The notes under the pieces: model-generated
Told to the model about the DNA's origin: nothing
Database searches by the model: none
What the model saw: only the letters and a program-made list of their open reading frames with translations
NCBI GenBank assembly: GCA_027077805.1
Contig: JALWTS010000005.1
Location: 34,750-98,749 of the forward strand
From: Gammaproteobacteria bacterium
GTDB lineage: Bacteria; Pseudomonadota; Gammaproteobacteria; JABHGC01
Direction: 5' to 3'
DNA: 64,000 nucleotides
Made by a program: the position numbers and the translations under genes
Part shown: positions 35,061 through 45,021 of the stretch, one piece after another
Layout of the letters: each line of letters begins with the position of its first letter
Numbering within the stretch: the stretch's first letter is position 1

Positions 35061-38000
35061 TTAATACCCCATTTGATAACGGGTATTGTATTTTTCATGT
35101 AATTTTTTTGCTTGTTGACTTAGCTGTTTATCCGTGCTTGGTAATGGCGTTAATGTTTCACCCGTATGGGTAAATAAATCCATGTCTTTTGCCCAGCCAT
35201 AAGTTTCTAATATGAAATAGTGTCGTTGGTTATTTTTGGGTAATTTTTGAGCTGAAAACTGTAATTCAATTTCTTCACCTGAACCCATAATCGCTAGGGC
35301 ATTATCTTTATGTTGTACTAATTTATTGATAAGGCCTATTTTTGTATAATAACCTGCCATTTGCCGAGTATCCCAAAAAGGTTGTCTATTATTATAATCA
35401 TAATGAGGACGATATTGGGCATTGATCGACCATTTAGGAAAACCTGATTGGCTTAAGACTGCTCGTATTAACGGCATGGAATGTTGACGAAATGCTGGCG
35501 GGGTTTTAGCATAGGCAATGGCGATTCTATCCCAATAAATTTGCATATTCGTACTAAGCCTAAAGGTATTGGTCGCATTATCCGGTAAATTCGATAATGC
35601 CAGTGCCATTCGTCTTGGCATTCCTGCGGGATAGCCAAATTCTTGGTGTAACATATGCCAATTTCCTGACAAATCTTGCACTTCAATACTCGGTGCTTGA
35701 AAATTCGCCTTAGCTTGCCAAGCAGAAAACATGGTTTGTGAATAAGGATATTCCACCCAGCCATCAATGACTAAAATCGGTTGCCCTAATGCGATGTTGA
35801 TAGGCTGATCAAAATGTAATATGAGTTGATGGCGTTGTTGTAAACGACCAATAAATCGTGGATCGAGTTTTCCCACTGGACTGGCTTTGCCATCTTTAGT
35901 GATAAGGGTTTTGGTAACATCTTGACCTCTATCATTGATGACTTTTTTAGGTAGCCATTCTTGTTGATAAAACCAAGCCTTGCCTGTGGGTTGGGGATCG
36001 GTAATCCCTAAGCGTTCATCTAACACCATTTGCCAATCTTGAGGTAAATCATAACGGTGTAAAAATACCGCATCAATATAAGCCGCTTCTTCCATAGGTT
36101 CAGTAATTTTTATAATATAACGATCATGTTTAGGTTTAATACTATTGTCAGGAAATAAAAAATATTCCCAAGGTCGAGGTTGGCCATATTCACCCCGTCC
36201 TAAGTTATAACCTATGCCACCCACGCCCAAAAAATCGCTAATAAATTGATAATCTTTACCATTCCAAGCGAATAAGACAGGACAACTCGATAATTGGCGT
36301 TGGGTTTCTGTGATAGTGGTAATTTTGGCTTGTGCTTGTAAGTTTAATTCGGTTTGAAATACGCCGTCTGACCAATTAATGGCAATAAAATCCGCTTGTT
36401 TCTGACCAGCTAAACCAATGGCTAAAGGTTGTAATGACTGACCTCTTAAGGAATTATGGGCGAAAGTATGACTACTTAACCATTGCGATCCTAATCGAAC
36501 ATCAATTTTAGTGCCAATTCCTGAGGCATTGGAACGCATGGCTTTCGCTTTATCGGATCGACCACTAAAATTTAACGCTAAAAAGTTAAATCTTGCCTGA
36601 CCGGGATGCCAAATTTCAAGTTGATTGTTATGGTCTAGTGTCATAAGGCTATAACCTTGTTGCGGATAAAAAATACCCATTTGCCATGTTTGTATGGCTT
36701 GGTCAAATGTTTGCTTGGCAATGATTTTCGCTTGCGTGATTGAATAAACCTGCCATTGTTGTTTTGAGACTAATAAAATCTCTAATTGACTGTTCCCATT
36801 GATATCATAAATACCGAATTGACTAGAAGGCTCAACTGTTAGTAGGGTTTTTGGGGACGGGTTTGTTTGTTCTAATAACCAAACTTGTAATTGCCCTTTG
36901 GCATCTAATGTATAAAGTTCAGGATAACCATTGCTATCGGTATCATAAGCAATGGCTTGTTGTATGGTATGTTGTTGTAGTTTTTGATAATCTTGGCTGG
37001 ATTGATAATTCCATAATCGGTTATTAATATAGATATGATGTGGTGGTGATTGGTTGAGAACAATCAAATCTAAATCTCTATCTGCATCAATATCGACACT
37101 TAAGGCATCTAATGAATTAATATCGTCATCAATGCCTTGTTGTGAGGCGATATTTGTAAAACTGCCATCGAAATTATTGTTAAGTAACTGATTTTTACCA
37201 TCCGTATTGACCAAAAAAATATCCAAATCCCCATCATGATCGGCATCAACTACCATACCATCAATGGTATGGTAGTTGCCACCTGAGCTTTGACTGCTTT
37301 GGGTGATATTCTGCCATTGATGATCCTTCGTTTGTTGCCATAACTGATTTTTTCCTCGACGACATAAATAGACATCGACGAAACCATCATTATTAAAATC
37401 TCCCCATAAATAGGCTTGGACTTTATCGGTATTTAACCAAGCGGTTTGGGTATTTCGTGTAAATTGTTTGGGATTGCTTTGCTCTAATAGGGTTTGATTC
37501 GCAATAATGTCTAGTTTGCCATCATGATTTACATCAGCTAGTGTGATTGGTGTTCGTTTGGGTGAGTTGATCGGAGAAATTACAATGGGTGTTTGAAATA
37601 ATCGCCCTTGTGCTAGGCTTGGCGTTGTAGTGTGGGTTTGGTTGACGGTAATTGCTTCCGCTTTAGGACCCATACGAGTATATTTAAATTCTGCTAAACG
37701 TGCTTGCGGATTTTTTCTTAATTTTTGATAGGCTTGTACCCGTTGTTTTGCTCGCTTAATTTGTTTTTGTTGGCGTAAAATTTGGAAACTGCCATAGTAA
37801 GCACTCAGTAAATAGGGATCACCTTGGATGGCAATGTCATAATGGGCTAAGGCTTTTTCTTTTTGATTTAATTGCGATAAACATTGGGCTAAATAATAAT
37901 GGGCGTAGGCATCCTTGGGGTCTTGTGCAATCACTGCTTGGAAATGGGGTAATGCTGATTGGGGGGAGGATAAATATAAACGTAGCAAGCCTGCTAAATA

Positions 38001-38384
38001 ATTGGCAATAATTTGTTTAGGGTGTTGTTGTAATAGTTGATCGACTAAGGCTAAGGCTTGTTGTTCATCACCTGTTTGTTGACGGTTTAAGGTCGCAATG
38101 GCAAGATTCAGTTTGATTTCCAACCAATCAGGATAGTGTTGGTTTAGTTCACTAAATATTTGGTAGGCTTTCGCATAATCAAACTGTCCCATTAAACCAA
38201 CGCCTTGATTATTTTTGTATATGGCTTGTTGTTTGGACAAGGTTTGAAGGCTTGTGGTTGCGTGTTGTGGCTGTTTGGTTTTGGTTTGATTTTGGGGTGG
38301 GTTCTGCTGTTCGTCTGAACATGAGACAAAAGTAAATAAGGCAAATAAAGCAAGTAATAAGATAAAAATGTTATTGTATTTCAC
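35061..38384 (-). CDS. TPR / FG-GAP / ASPIC-UnbV lipoprotein (CRTAC1-like), large
   Basis: 1107 residues. It starts with GTG and a lipoprotein signal ILLLALFALFTFVSC, so it is exported and lipid-anchored. TPR-like repeats lie at about 50-215. FG-GAP/VCBS Ca-binding blades follow at about 270-480 with DVNHDGKLDII, DFNNDGFVDVYL, DADHDGDLDIFL and a degenerate DIDADRDLDLIV. An ASPIC/UnbV domain is near 615-695 (SNASGIGTKIDVRLG ... IAINWSDG). The last 400 residues (from about 705, VLFAWNGKDYQFISDFLGVG) are an uncharacterised extension, possibly enzymatic or binding. It is last in a four-gene minus-strand cluster and ends at a bidirectional terminator. Function unknown. Confidence 0.82.
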   Translation of the reverse strand: MKYNNIFILLLALFALFTFVSCSDEQQNPPQNQTKTKQPQHATTSLQTLSKQQAIYKNNQGVGLMGQFDYAKAYQIFSELNQHYPDWLEIKLNLAIATLNRQQTGDEQQALALVDQLLQQHPKQIIANYLAGLLRLYLSSPQSALPHFQAVIAQDPKDAYAHYYLAQCLSQLNQKEKALAHYDIAIQGDPYLLSAYYGSFQILRQQKQIKRAKQRVQAYQKLRKNPQARLAEFKYTRMGPKAEAITVNQTHTTTPSLAQGRLFQTPIVISPINSPKRTPITLADVNHDGKLDIIANQTLLEQSNPKQFTRNTQTAWLNTDKVQAYLWGDFNNDGFVDVYLCRRGKNQLWQQTKDHQWQNITQSSQSSGGNYHTIDGMVVDADHDGDLDIFLVNTDGKNQLLNNNFDGSFTNIASQQGIDDDINSLDALSVDIDADRDLDLIVLNQSPPHHIYINNRLWNYQSSQDYQKLQQHTIQQAIAYDTDSNGYPELYTLDAKGQLQVWLLEQTNPSPKTLLTVEPSSQFGIYDINGNSQLEILLVSKQQWQVYSITQAKIIAKQTFDQAIQTWQMGIFYPQQGYSLMTLDHNNQLEIWHPGQARFNFLALNFSGRSDKAKAMRSNASGIGTKIDVRLGSQWLSSHTFAHNSLRGQSLQPLAIGLAGQKQADFIAINWSDGVFQTELNLQAQAKITTITETQRQLSSCPVLFAWNGKDYQFISDFLGVGGIGYNLGRGEYGQPRPWEYFLFPDNSIKPKHDRYIIKITEPMEEAAYIDAVFLHRYDLPQDWQMVLDERLGITDPQPTGKAWFYQQEWLPKKVINDRGQDVTKTLITKDGKASPVGKLDPRFIGRLQQRHQLILHFDQPINIALGQPILVIDGWVEYPYSQTMFSAWQAKANFQAPSIEVQDLSGNWHMLHQEFGYPAGMPRRMALALSNLPDNATNTFRLSTNMQIYWDRIAIAYAKTPPAFRQHSMPLIRAVLSQSGFPKWSINAQYRPHYDYNNRQPFWDTRQMAGYYTKIGLINKLVQHKDNALAIMGSGEEIELQFSAQKLPKNNQRHYFILETYGWAKDMDLFTHTGETLTPLPSTDKQLSQQAKKLHEKYNTRYQMGY

Positions 38385-38445
38385 GATGTTGTCGCAATCA
38401 AAGTAGTGGTTTCGTGGTTATGGTAAGACAATCGTACCACAAAAA

Positions 38446-40098
38446 TCAATAGGCAGTGAATGACGGATAATCTTGAAATATACTTGATATTTCACTAAAT
38501 GGGGCTTGTCGCCAAATATCAGTAACATCCCAAGTTTGGCGAGTGGCTTGTCGTCGTTGGTAACGCTTAAGATTGGCTTCTAATCTTGCTATTAAATCAT
38601 AACGCTGGGCATTAAATGTTGCTTCTAAGGCTTGTTGTTGTAGTTTAATTGCTTGTTCATATTGACCAAGTTGCGCATAGGCCATCGCTAAAGTTTCAGC
38701 ATTTTCTAATAATGGTGAGGTTTGATATAACTGTTTGGCTAAGATTAGGGCTTTTTTTTTGTCAGTTAAGCTGGCTTTGGCATGGGTCGCATAAATTCTT
38801 GCCATCAAATATTGAAAGGTTTGGTTATCGGGGTAATGTTCTTGTGCTTGTCGTAAGACGGATTGAATGGTTTGGTAGTCAGCATTGCTTTGATGTAAAG
38901 CGATGAGATAATAAATATACGCAGGAGGATTATCTGCTTGCTTATGTAAACTTTGGGCATAATGATCAGCGGCTTGTTGATATTTACCTTGACGCATTAA
39001 TATATGGGCTAAATAATAATGAGCACCTGCATGTTTCGGATTCGCTTGTAATGCTAAATGATAGTGATGGATAGCCTCGCTAATTTGATTTTGTTCTTCT
39101 AGTAATGCAGCGAGTAAAAAATGGGCAAAATCATTTTTTGGCTGTTGTTGCAATATAAATTCTAATTGCTGTTGGGCTTGGGTTTTCTCGCCTGTTAAAT
39201 ATAAGGTTCGAGCATAGCTAATTCTAGCATTGATATTTTCGGGTTGTATTTTTAAACCTTCAGCAAACGATGTTTTGGCAATATCATAATGTTTTACACG
39301 AATGGCTTCTATGGCACGATAAAAATGAGTGCGACTGCCTGTGAGTAACTTTTCAAGTTCTGCTAAGATTGGATCAGCTAATGTTGGTAAGCCCTCGCCT
39401 CGTTGTTTTAAATGCCATTGGGCTTGTTTGATATTGTGATTAAAACGATAGGCCATGGCGAGATGATAATGCAAACGGGTGGCATTCGGACTTTTAGCTA
39501 GGGCTTTGCCTAGATAGTTAATGGCGTTTGGGTTTTTATTTTTTAATGCGAGTTTGGCGAAAAGATATAAATGATAACTGCTTAGGCTGTTAATATCCGT
39601 ATCTGTCATCGTCTGTGGGTTTAATAATTGTTGGGCAAGTGCTGCTTGATTTAATTGTAAATATAATTCTGCTAAGCGTAGTTTTAAGGGGAGGTAGTCA
39701 GGTTTTAGGATGAGAGCCTGTTGGTATTGTTGTTTTGCTAATTGTGGACGACTGGTTTGTTGGTATAAATAGCCTAAATAATAATGCCAACGCATATTAT
39801 CATCGTCTAAACTTATGGCGTTGAGATAGCTAGCTTGGGCTGGAATATAAAGATGATGGACATGATAAATGCTTGCTAATTCCCCATAGGCTTGGGCGAA
39901 TTGTTGCTTAGATAATTTGGGGTTTTGCAGGCGGTCTCGCATGACTTGTCGTGCGAAATCTAAAGTTTCTTTTACAGTGGGTTCAATGGTGTCAGTATCT
40001 GGGAATGGAATTGGGTATTTAGGTAGCTTAAGCAATTCATCCGCGAACAGCACAATACTATAAAAACAGCTTAGTAGTAATAAGTATTTCAAGTTCAA
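38446..40098 (-). CDS. Exported tetratricopeptide-repeat protein
   Basis: 550 residues starting at TTG, with AGGAA about 9 bases upstream. The N-terminus LKYLLLLSCFYSIVLFA is a signal sequence. The rest is almost entirely TPR units: for example RWHYYLGYLYQQTSRPQLAK, AHFLLAALLEEQNQISEAI, AHYYLAHILMRQGKYQQAA and AETLAMAYAQLGQYEQAI, about ten copies by eye. TPR arrays bind partner proteins; here the partner is probably one of the neighbouring ASPIC/UnbV proteins. The family gives no enzymatic role. Confidence 0.85.
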   Translation of the reverse strand: MNLKYLLLLSCFYSIVLFADELLKLPKYPIPFPDTDTIEPTVKETLDFARQVMRDRLQNPKLSKQQFAQAYGELASIYHVHHLYIPAQASYLNAISLDDDNMRWHYYLGYLYQQTSRPQLAKQQYQQALILKPDYLPLKLRLAELYLQLNQAALAQQLLNPQTMTDTDINSLSSYHLYLFAKLALKNKNPNAINYLGKALAKSPNATRLHYHLAMAYRFNHNIKQAQWHLKQRGEGLPTLADPILAELEKLLTGSRTHFYRAIEAIRVKHYDIAKTSFAEGLKIQPENINARISYARTLYLTGEKTQAQQQLEFILQQQPKNDFAHFLLAALLEEQNQISEAIHHYHLALQANPKHAGAHYYLAHILMRQGKYQQAADHYAQSLHKQADNPPAYIYYLIALHQSNADYQTIQSVLRQAQEHYPDNQTFQYLMARIYATHAKASLTDKKKALILAKQLYQTSPLLENAETLAMAYAQLGQYEQAIKLQQQALEATFNAQRYDLIARLEANLKRYQRRQATRQTWDVTDIWRQAPFSEISSIFQDYPSFTAY

Positions 40099-40147
40099 TT
40101 TTTCTTGTTCCTAGGATAATTTCATGGCAATTTAACTAATTGTAAAA

Positions 40148-41848
40148 TTATTTTGACGATTTTTCATACAAAGTATGATACTGATTGATTTTAAGACCGT
40201 GCCATTGCTGTTGTTGACCACTGCTCCAATAGACGGTTAATTGTTTAATCTTAGTCGCTTGCCCTAAACCAATTAAAATTCGAGTGTCATTAGCAGAGGC
40301 ATAACTGCCATCCGCTCTCACTCGGCGATAATAAGTTTTATTGGCCGTTTCTAATTTTACTTTGGCATGACTATCAACTCTGTTATATTGGCTAATTAAA
40401 TTCAAACCTAGCCAATGTTGATTTTGCCCAATTTGATTGATTAATAATCGAGCTTTACCATTGTTATTAACCACTAAAATATCGGTGTCGCCATCATTAT
40501 CAATATCACCAAACGCTGCACCTCGACTGACTTCAGAGAGTTTAAATACTTCGCCGGCTTTCTCCGTTACTTCAACAAATTTACCCTGACCAAGATTATG
40601 AAACAGTTGATTGGGTTGGTGTAATGGATAGGGATCGCCTTGTTTTTGTAAGATTGGAATAATATTTACCCCACCATTGGCAATAAATACATCTAATAAA
40701 CCATCATTGTCATAATCAAAGTAAGCAGTGCCAAAGGCAGTATAAGGTTTACTCGGGGTAGCTAAACCGCTTTGTATGGTTTGGTCTTCAAACCAGCCTT
40801 GACCATCGTTAATATACAACGTATTGGTTTCACCTAAAAAATGGGTCATAAATAAATCTTCATCGCCATCATTATCAATATCGCCAGCATCCACACCCAT
40901 GCTGGCTTCAGGCATACCATCGGCATTCACTGCCACTCCTGCCAGTAAGGCATTGTCTTCAAAGCGTTGATTATGTTGATTTAACCATAGTTGGTTTTCT
41001 AAGCCATCACTGGCAACATAAATATCAATCCAGTTATCATGATTAAAATCAGCAGTGATTACCCCCAAAGTATTACCTGGGTTTTGGGCAATATTGGCAG
41101 TTTTGGCAATGTCTTTAAAACTTAAATCCTGTTGATTATGCCAAAGTTGATCCGCACGGGGATTGTATAAGACTGGCGAGCAATAATCTCTGGCACTGCT
41201 CGGGGCATAACAGGTTTTATTATTGGCAATGCTAAAATCAACATAATTACCAACATATAAATCCAACCAACCGTCTTTGTCAATATCAATAAAACTCGCA
41301 CTGACACTGGTATCCATGCTATCACCTGCGGTTTTTGATAGGGCAGTAATATTGACGAATTTGCCATTGCCTTGATTTTGCCATAATTGATTGCCACCAA
41401 AATTATTGACATAAATATCCAACCAACCATCATTATTTATATCGGCAACCGCAACACCCATGCCATAAGCCAAGGCTTGGATATTAGCCGTGTCAGTGAC
41501 GTCTGTAAATTTAAGCTGACGGTTGTTGCTATCATTACGAAAGAGTTTATCTTGTAAGGGTAGGGTTTTCGCTGGAAATAAGGCGTTATTAATGGGTTTG
41601 TTGCCTAACATTTTGCCTTGCACTAAATAAATATCCAGATCGCCATCATTATCATAATCAAATAAGGCCGCACCGCCCCCTAAATTTTCAATTAAATAAA
41701 ATTCACCTGACATCCCATTAAAATAATAAAAATTTAAACCACTCGCGTCAGATTGATCGACAAAAATAGGCGAATCGGCATAACTAATCGTCATAGTCGT
41801 GAGAACAATATAAATATTAAAGCAAATCACATAGAGCCTTGAAGACAT
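40148..41848 (-). CDS. Exported FG-GAP / ASPIC-UnbV protein (CRTAC1 family)
   Basis: 566 residues with signal sequence MSSRLYVICFNIYIVLTTMT and a probable cut near SYA. Seven FG-GAP/VCBS Ca-binding loops form a probable beta-propeller, for example DYDNDGDLDIYL, DINNDGWLDIYV, DIDKDGWLDLYV and DIDNDGDTDILV. A C-terminal ASPIC/UnbV domain is near 490-560 (SHAKVKLETANKTYYRRV, then LTVYWSSGQQQQ). AGGAG lies about 11 bases before the start. It is separated from the upstream CRTAC1-like gene by only 7 bases. Related proteins occur in many bacteria and in animal CRTAC1, with function largely unknown. Confidence 0.87.
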   Translation of the reverse strand: MSSRLYVICFNIYIVLTTMTISYADSPIFVDQSDASGLNFYYFNGMSGEFYLIENLGGGAALFDYDNDGDLDIYLVQGKMLGNKPINNALFPAKTLPLQDKLFRNDSNNRQLKFTDVTDTANIQALAYGMGVAVADINNDGWLDIYVNNFGGNQLWQNQGNGKFVNITALSKTAGDSMDTSVSASFIDIDKDGWLDLYVGNYVDFSIANNKTCYAPSSARDYCSPVLYNPRADQLWHNQQDLSFKDIAKTANIAQNPGNTLGVITADFNHDNWIDIYVASDGLENQLWLNQHNQRFEDNALLAGVAVNADGMPEASMGVDAGDIDNDGDEDLFMTHFLGETNTLYINDGQGWFEDQTIQSGLATPSKPYTAFGTAYFDYDNDGLLDVFIANGGVNIIPILQKQGDPYPLHQPNQLFHNLGQGKFVEVTEKAGEVFKLSEVSRGAAFGDIDNDGDTDILVVNNNGKARLLINQIGQNQHWLGLNLISQYNRVDSHAKVKLETANKTYYRRVRADGSYASANDTRILIGLGQATKIKQLTVYWSSGQQQQWHGLKINQYHTLYEKSSK

Positions 41849-41855
41849 CGTTATA

Positions 41856-43670
41856 TCACTCCTGATTAATCACTAATAACTGATCGATGTTAGGGTGAGT
41901 CATGCGCTGTTGTTGACCATTGGGCCATTGAATATTAAGCCACTCAACTTGACTATGGGAACCTAAACCAAAGCTTAAAGGTAATTCGACTTGTGATAAA
42001 TAGCTGCGAGTTGGCATGACTTGTCGAGTTTGTATGATGCCATCAACCGATAATTGCACTGTTGCACCAATGGCATTTTGATTGTTCCCTTTGCCTTTTA
42101 GTTTTAAACGTAACCAATGGTGATTTAATTGTTGATCATTACGCAATAATAAAGGTCTGCCTCCATTTTGGGTGATTAAGATATCTAAATCGCCATCATT
42201 ATCAATATCCGCATAAGTTAAACCACGACCGACAATCGCTTGGAATAAATCATTATTGTTTTGCTGGGCTTTGACGGCAATAAATTGCGTTCGACAATCC
42301 TTGCCACAATTCCAAAATAATTGGGGAGTTTGTTGATAGTGTTGACTGGGTTGAATGGTATTGATTTCATTTTCCAAATGACCATTTGCTTGGAGCAAAT
42401 CCAAACGCCCATCTAGGTCATAATCCAAAAATACTAAACCAAAGGATAATTTTAAACGGCTTTCAGGCCCAATGCCATCCACCATTGCCACATCCGAAAA
42501 TTGGTTAGTATCTTCGGCTAAATACAGCGCGGTCATTTCATTGGCAAAATTGCCAATGGCCAAAGCTAATGCTTGATTATTACGATAATAAGCAAAATCA
42601 GCACCCATTGCCCCTGTTGCTTGCCCATTACGATCAAAAGCTAAACCCGACATCATGCCAATTTCTTCAAATCGTCCCGAGCTGGCGATTTGGTTTTCAA
42701 ATAAAAAGTTTTGTACGGTATCATTGGCAACAAAAATATCTAAATCCCCATCTTGATCGGTATCGACAAAGTTTACTGCTAAGGCTTTGCCTATGGGTTG
42801 GTGAGTAGTGGGATGGCTAACTTCTAAACCCACTTGTTGTGAAACATCGGTAAAACTGCCATCCCCATTATTTCGATAAAGTTGATTTTGCGTGCCTTGA
42901 TAACTTGTGGGTGGACCATAGGCTTTCCCAATGCCGGTTAATTGATAATTGACGTCAATATCCAATTGTTTGGACCATTGAATATAATTGGCGATAAATA
43001 AATCCAAGTCGCCATCTTGATCATAATCAAAAAAACCACTGCTGGAACTCCATTGTGGTTTATCCGCTAATCCGGCACTTTGAGTAACATCAACAAATTG
43101 TCCTTGTTGATTTTGGAATAAATGATTTTGTCCGACGGTCGTAATAAATACATCTACCCAACCATCGCCATTATAATCACCAACGGCGACTCCCATACCA
43201 TAAAACGATTGTTCAAGACCAACGCTTACGGTAACATTAGTAAATTGCCCTTGACCATTATTATTATACAATGCCATTGTGGCTTGTGCCTGATCTTTGG
43301 GAGTTTCCCAATACTGAGAGTTAATTAGTAATAAATCTTGATCGCCATCATTGTCATAATCAAAAAATGCGGCACCACTGCCCATGGTTTCGGGCAAAAA
43401 CCGTTGCCCTGTCGCACCGTTTTGATGAATAAAATCAATGCCTGCTTGTTGGGTAATATTGGTAAATATCACTTTAGGCGGTTTTTGCTCAGTCATTGTG
43501 CGAATGTCAGGTAAGTCGGGCACTGTTTGTACGATAGGTTCTGATTTTGTCGGTATTTTTGTTTGCCACCCTAATAGTAGGGCAATGATAGTTGTCATCA
43601 AAAGTATGACTAAGACTGACCATTTAAAGGCGGTGGCAATAATTTTATCATTACTGCTTGGTGTTTGCAT
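41856..43670 (-). CDS. Membrane-anchored FG-GAP / ASPIC-UnbV protein (CRTAC1 family)
   Basis: 604 residues. A single N-terminal membrane helix WSVLVILLMTTIIALLLGW (about 15-33) anchors a periplasmic beta-propeller. Six or more Ca-binding loops are visible: DYDNDGDQDLLL, DYNGDGWVDVFI, DYDQDGDLDLFI, DTDQDGDLDIFV, DYDLDGRLDLLQ and DIDNDGDLDILI. The C-terminal ASPIC/UnbV domain reads QNAIGATVQLSVDGI, then LNIQWPNGQQQRM. It is the first gene of the four-gene minus-strand cluster. Confidence 0.87.
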   Translation of the reverse strand: MQTPSSNDKIIATAFKWSVLVILLMTTIIALLLGWQTKIPTKSEPIVQTVPDLPDIRTMTEQKPPKVIFTNITQQAGIDFIHQNGATGQRFLPETMGSGAAFFDYDNDGDQDLLLINSQYWETPKDQAQATMALYNNNGQGQFTNVTVSVGLEQSFYGMGVAVGDYNGDGWVDVFITTVGQNHLFQNQQGQFVDVTQSAGLADKPQWSSSSGFFDYDQDGDLDLFIANYIQWSKQLDIDVNYQLTGIGKAYGPPTSYQGTQNQLYRNNGDGSFTDVSQQVGLEVSHPTTHQPIGKALAVNFVDTDQDGDLDIFVANDTVQNFLFENQIASSGRFEEIGMMSGLAFDRNGQATGAMGADFAYYRNNQALALAIGNFANEMTALYLAEDTNQFSDVAMVDGIGPESRLKLSFGLVFLDYDLDGRLDLLQANGHLENEINTIQPSQHYQQTPQLFWNCGKDCRTQFIAVKAQQNNNDLFQAIVGRGLTYADIDNDGDLDILITQNGGRPLLLRNDQQLNHHWLRLKLKGKGNNQNAIGATVQLSVDGIIQTRQVMPTRSYLSQVELPLSFGLGSHSQVEWLNIQWPNGQQQRMTHPNIDQLLVINQE

Positions 43671-43815
43671 ATCGAAAATCCGTTTTTGATATGGTGCTTA
43701 TGATAGCATGAAATCATAAAATGTCATCAATGGCTTATTAAAATATTTAAGAAATTGCTTGATAAAATGAGTGATAATTTAGATGATGGATTATTTTTTG
43801 AGGAGCTAGAATGTC

Positions 43816-44964
43816 ATGAGTCAAATCGTCATTATCGGGGCAGGTTTCGCAGGATACACCGTTGCAAGGGAATGGCGTAAATTAAAGCTAAAGCAAAACG
43901 ATGATTTGGTGATCATTACTGCCGATTCAGGGGATTTTTATTCTAAGCCAATGTTATCTAATGCTTTGCAACAAAATAAAAGTCCAGAGCGTTTGATTAA
44001 TATGCCTAAGGCAAAAATGGAACAGCAATTACAGGCAAACATATTAGCACAAACCAAAGTCATGGCAATTAAAGCAGAACAACATTACGTTGAGACTGAA
44101 CAAGAAACGATTGCTTATGATAAATTGGTTTTAGCCTTGGGGGCAAGTCCCATTCGCTTGCCCATTCAGGGTAATGGTGCGGAACAAGTGGTTTCGGTTA
44201 ATCATTGGCAAGATTATCAGAGGATTTACCCAAAATTACGCCAAGCGAATCATTTAGCGATTTTAGGTGCGGGTTTAATTGCTTGTGAGTTTGCTAATGA
44301 CTTTTTAAGCCAAGAGAATAAACAAGTCGATATATTTGATATTGCTGCTTATCCTTTAAGTCGTTTGTTACCCGAGACAGTAGGAATATGGTTTGCGGAG
44401 AAATTAGCTCAAATCGGGGTAAATTGGCACTTTGAAACCAGTGTGAGTTCTATTGATAATCAACACGAACAATGGCAACTGAATTTTGGCGAACAACAAA
44501 GTGTTACGGCTGATTTAGTCTTGTCTGCGATTGGTTTACGCCCAGAGATTAGCTTAGCCCAACAAGCGGGTTTAAATGTTAATCGTGGCATTAAAGTCAA
44601 TCGTTATTTACAAACGTCTGATCCGGATATTTATGCCTTAGGCGATTGTGCGGAAGTCGAAGGTTTGGTATTACCATTTATTTTACCGATTAGGCAGGCA
44701 GGACGTGTTATCGCTAAAAATTTAACAGGAGAGCTAAGTTTATTATCTTATCCTGCCATGCCAATAGTGGTGAAAACACCTGCGATGCCAACCGTGATTG
44801 CGGTACCTGTCAATCAAGGGGGGGAATGGCAAGTAACATTGGATGATCATGGGGTGAAGGCTTTAAATTATTTAGAGCAACAATTACAAGGCTTTGTTTT
44901 AATGGGGGCTTACATGAGTGAAAAACAAGTATTAGCTCGTCAGTTGCCAATGTTATTCGCCTGA
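43816..44964 (+). CDS. FAD/NAD(P)-dependent oxidoreductase, rubredoxin-reductase-like
   Basis: 382 residues. The N-terminal FAD Rossmann motif IVIIGAGFAGYTVAREW, the mid NAD(P)-binding motif HLAILGAGLIACEFANDF and the second FAD motif DIYALGDCAEVEG are present. The overall pattern (FYSKPMLSNALQQNKSPERL, then VLALGASPIRLP) resembles rubredoxin-NAD reductases of Acinetobacter and Pseudomonas. It would reduce rubredoxin for oxygen or superoxide detoxification or hydroxylation; no rubredoxin gene is in the window. A two-codon ORF (ATG TCA TGA at 43811-43819) overlaps the true start. Confidence 0.85.
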   Translation: MSQIVIIGAGFAGYTVAREWRKLKLKQNDDLVIITADSGDFYSKPMLSNALQQNKSPERLINMPKAKMEQQLQANILAQTKVMAIKAEQHYVETEQETIAYDKLVLALGASPIRLPIQGNGAEQVVSVNHWQDYQRIYPKLRQANHLAILGAGLIACEFANDFLSQENKQVDIFDIAAYPLSRLLPETVGIWFAEKLAQIGVNWHFETSVSSIDNQHEQWQLNFGEQQSVTADLVLSAIGLRPEISLAQQAGLNVNRGIKVNRYLQTSDPDIYALGDCAEVEGLVLPFILPIRQAGRVIAKNLTGELSLLSYPAMPIVVKTPAMPTVIAVPVNQGGEWQVTLDDHGVKALNYLEQQLQGFVLMGAYMSEKQVLARQLPMLFA

Positions 44965-44976
44965 TTATCTTTACTG

Positions 44977-45004
44977 TGGGCAAACAATAGAAAACGTTTG
45001 CCCA
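44977..45004. terminator. Probable bidirectional stem-loop terminator
   Basis: Perfect 9-bp arms TGGGCAAAC (44977-44985) and GTTTGCCCA (44996-45004) around a 10-base A-rich loop, between the convergent flavoprotein gene and the 614-residue minus-strand gene. There is no clear T tract, so it may depend on stem strength or on Rho. Confidence 0.5.
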
Positions 45005-45021
45005 AGTGATTAAATTATTGC

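Noticed and set aside
34807..35064. Overlapping frame rich in Met, Val and Ile inside the sulfur-globule-like gene
   Set aside because: A frame-shifted reading of the repetitive Gly/Tyr codons, running through the terminator; no independent support.
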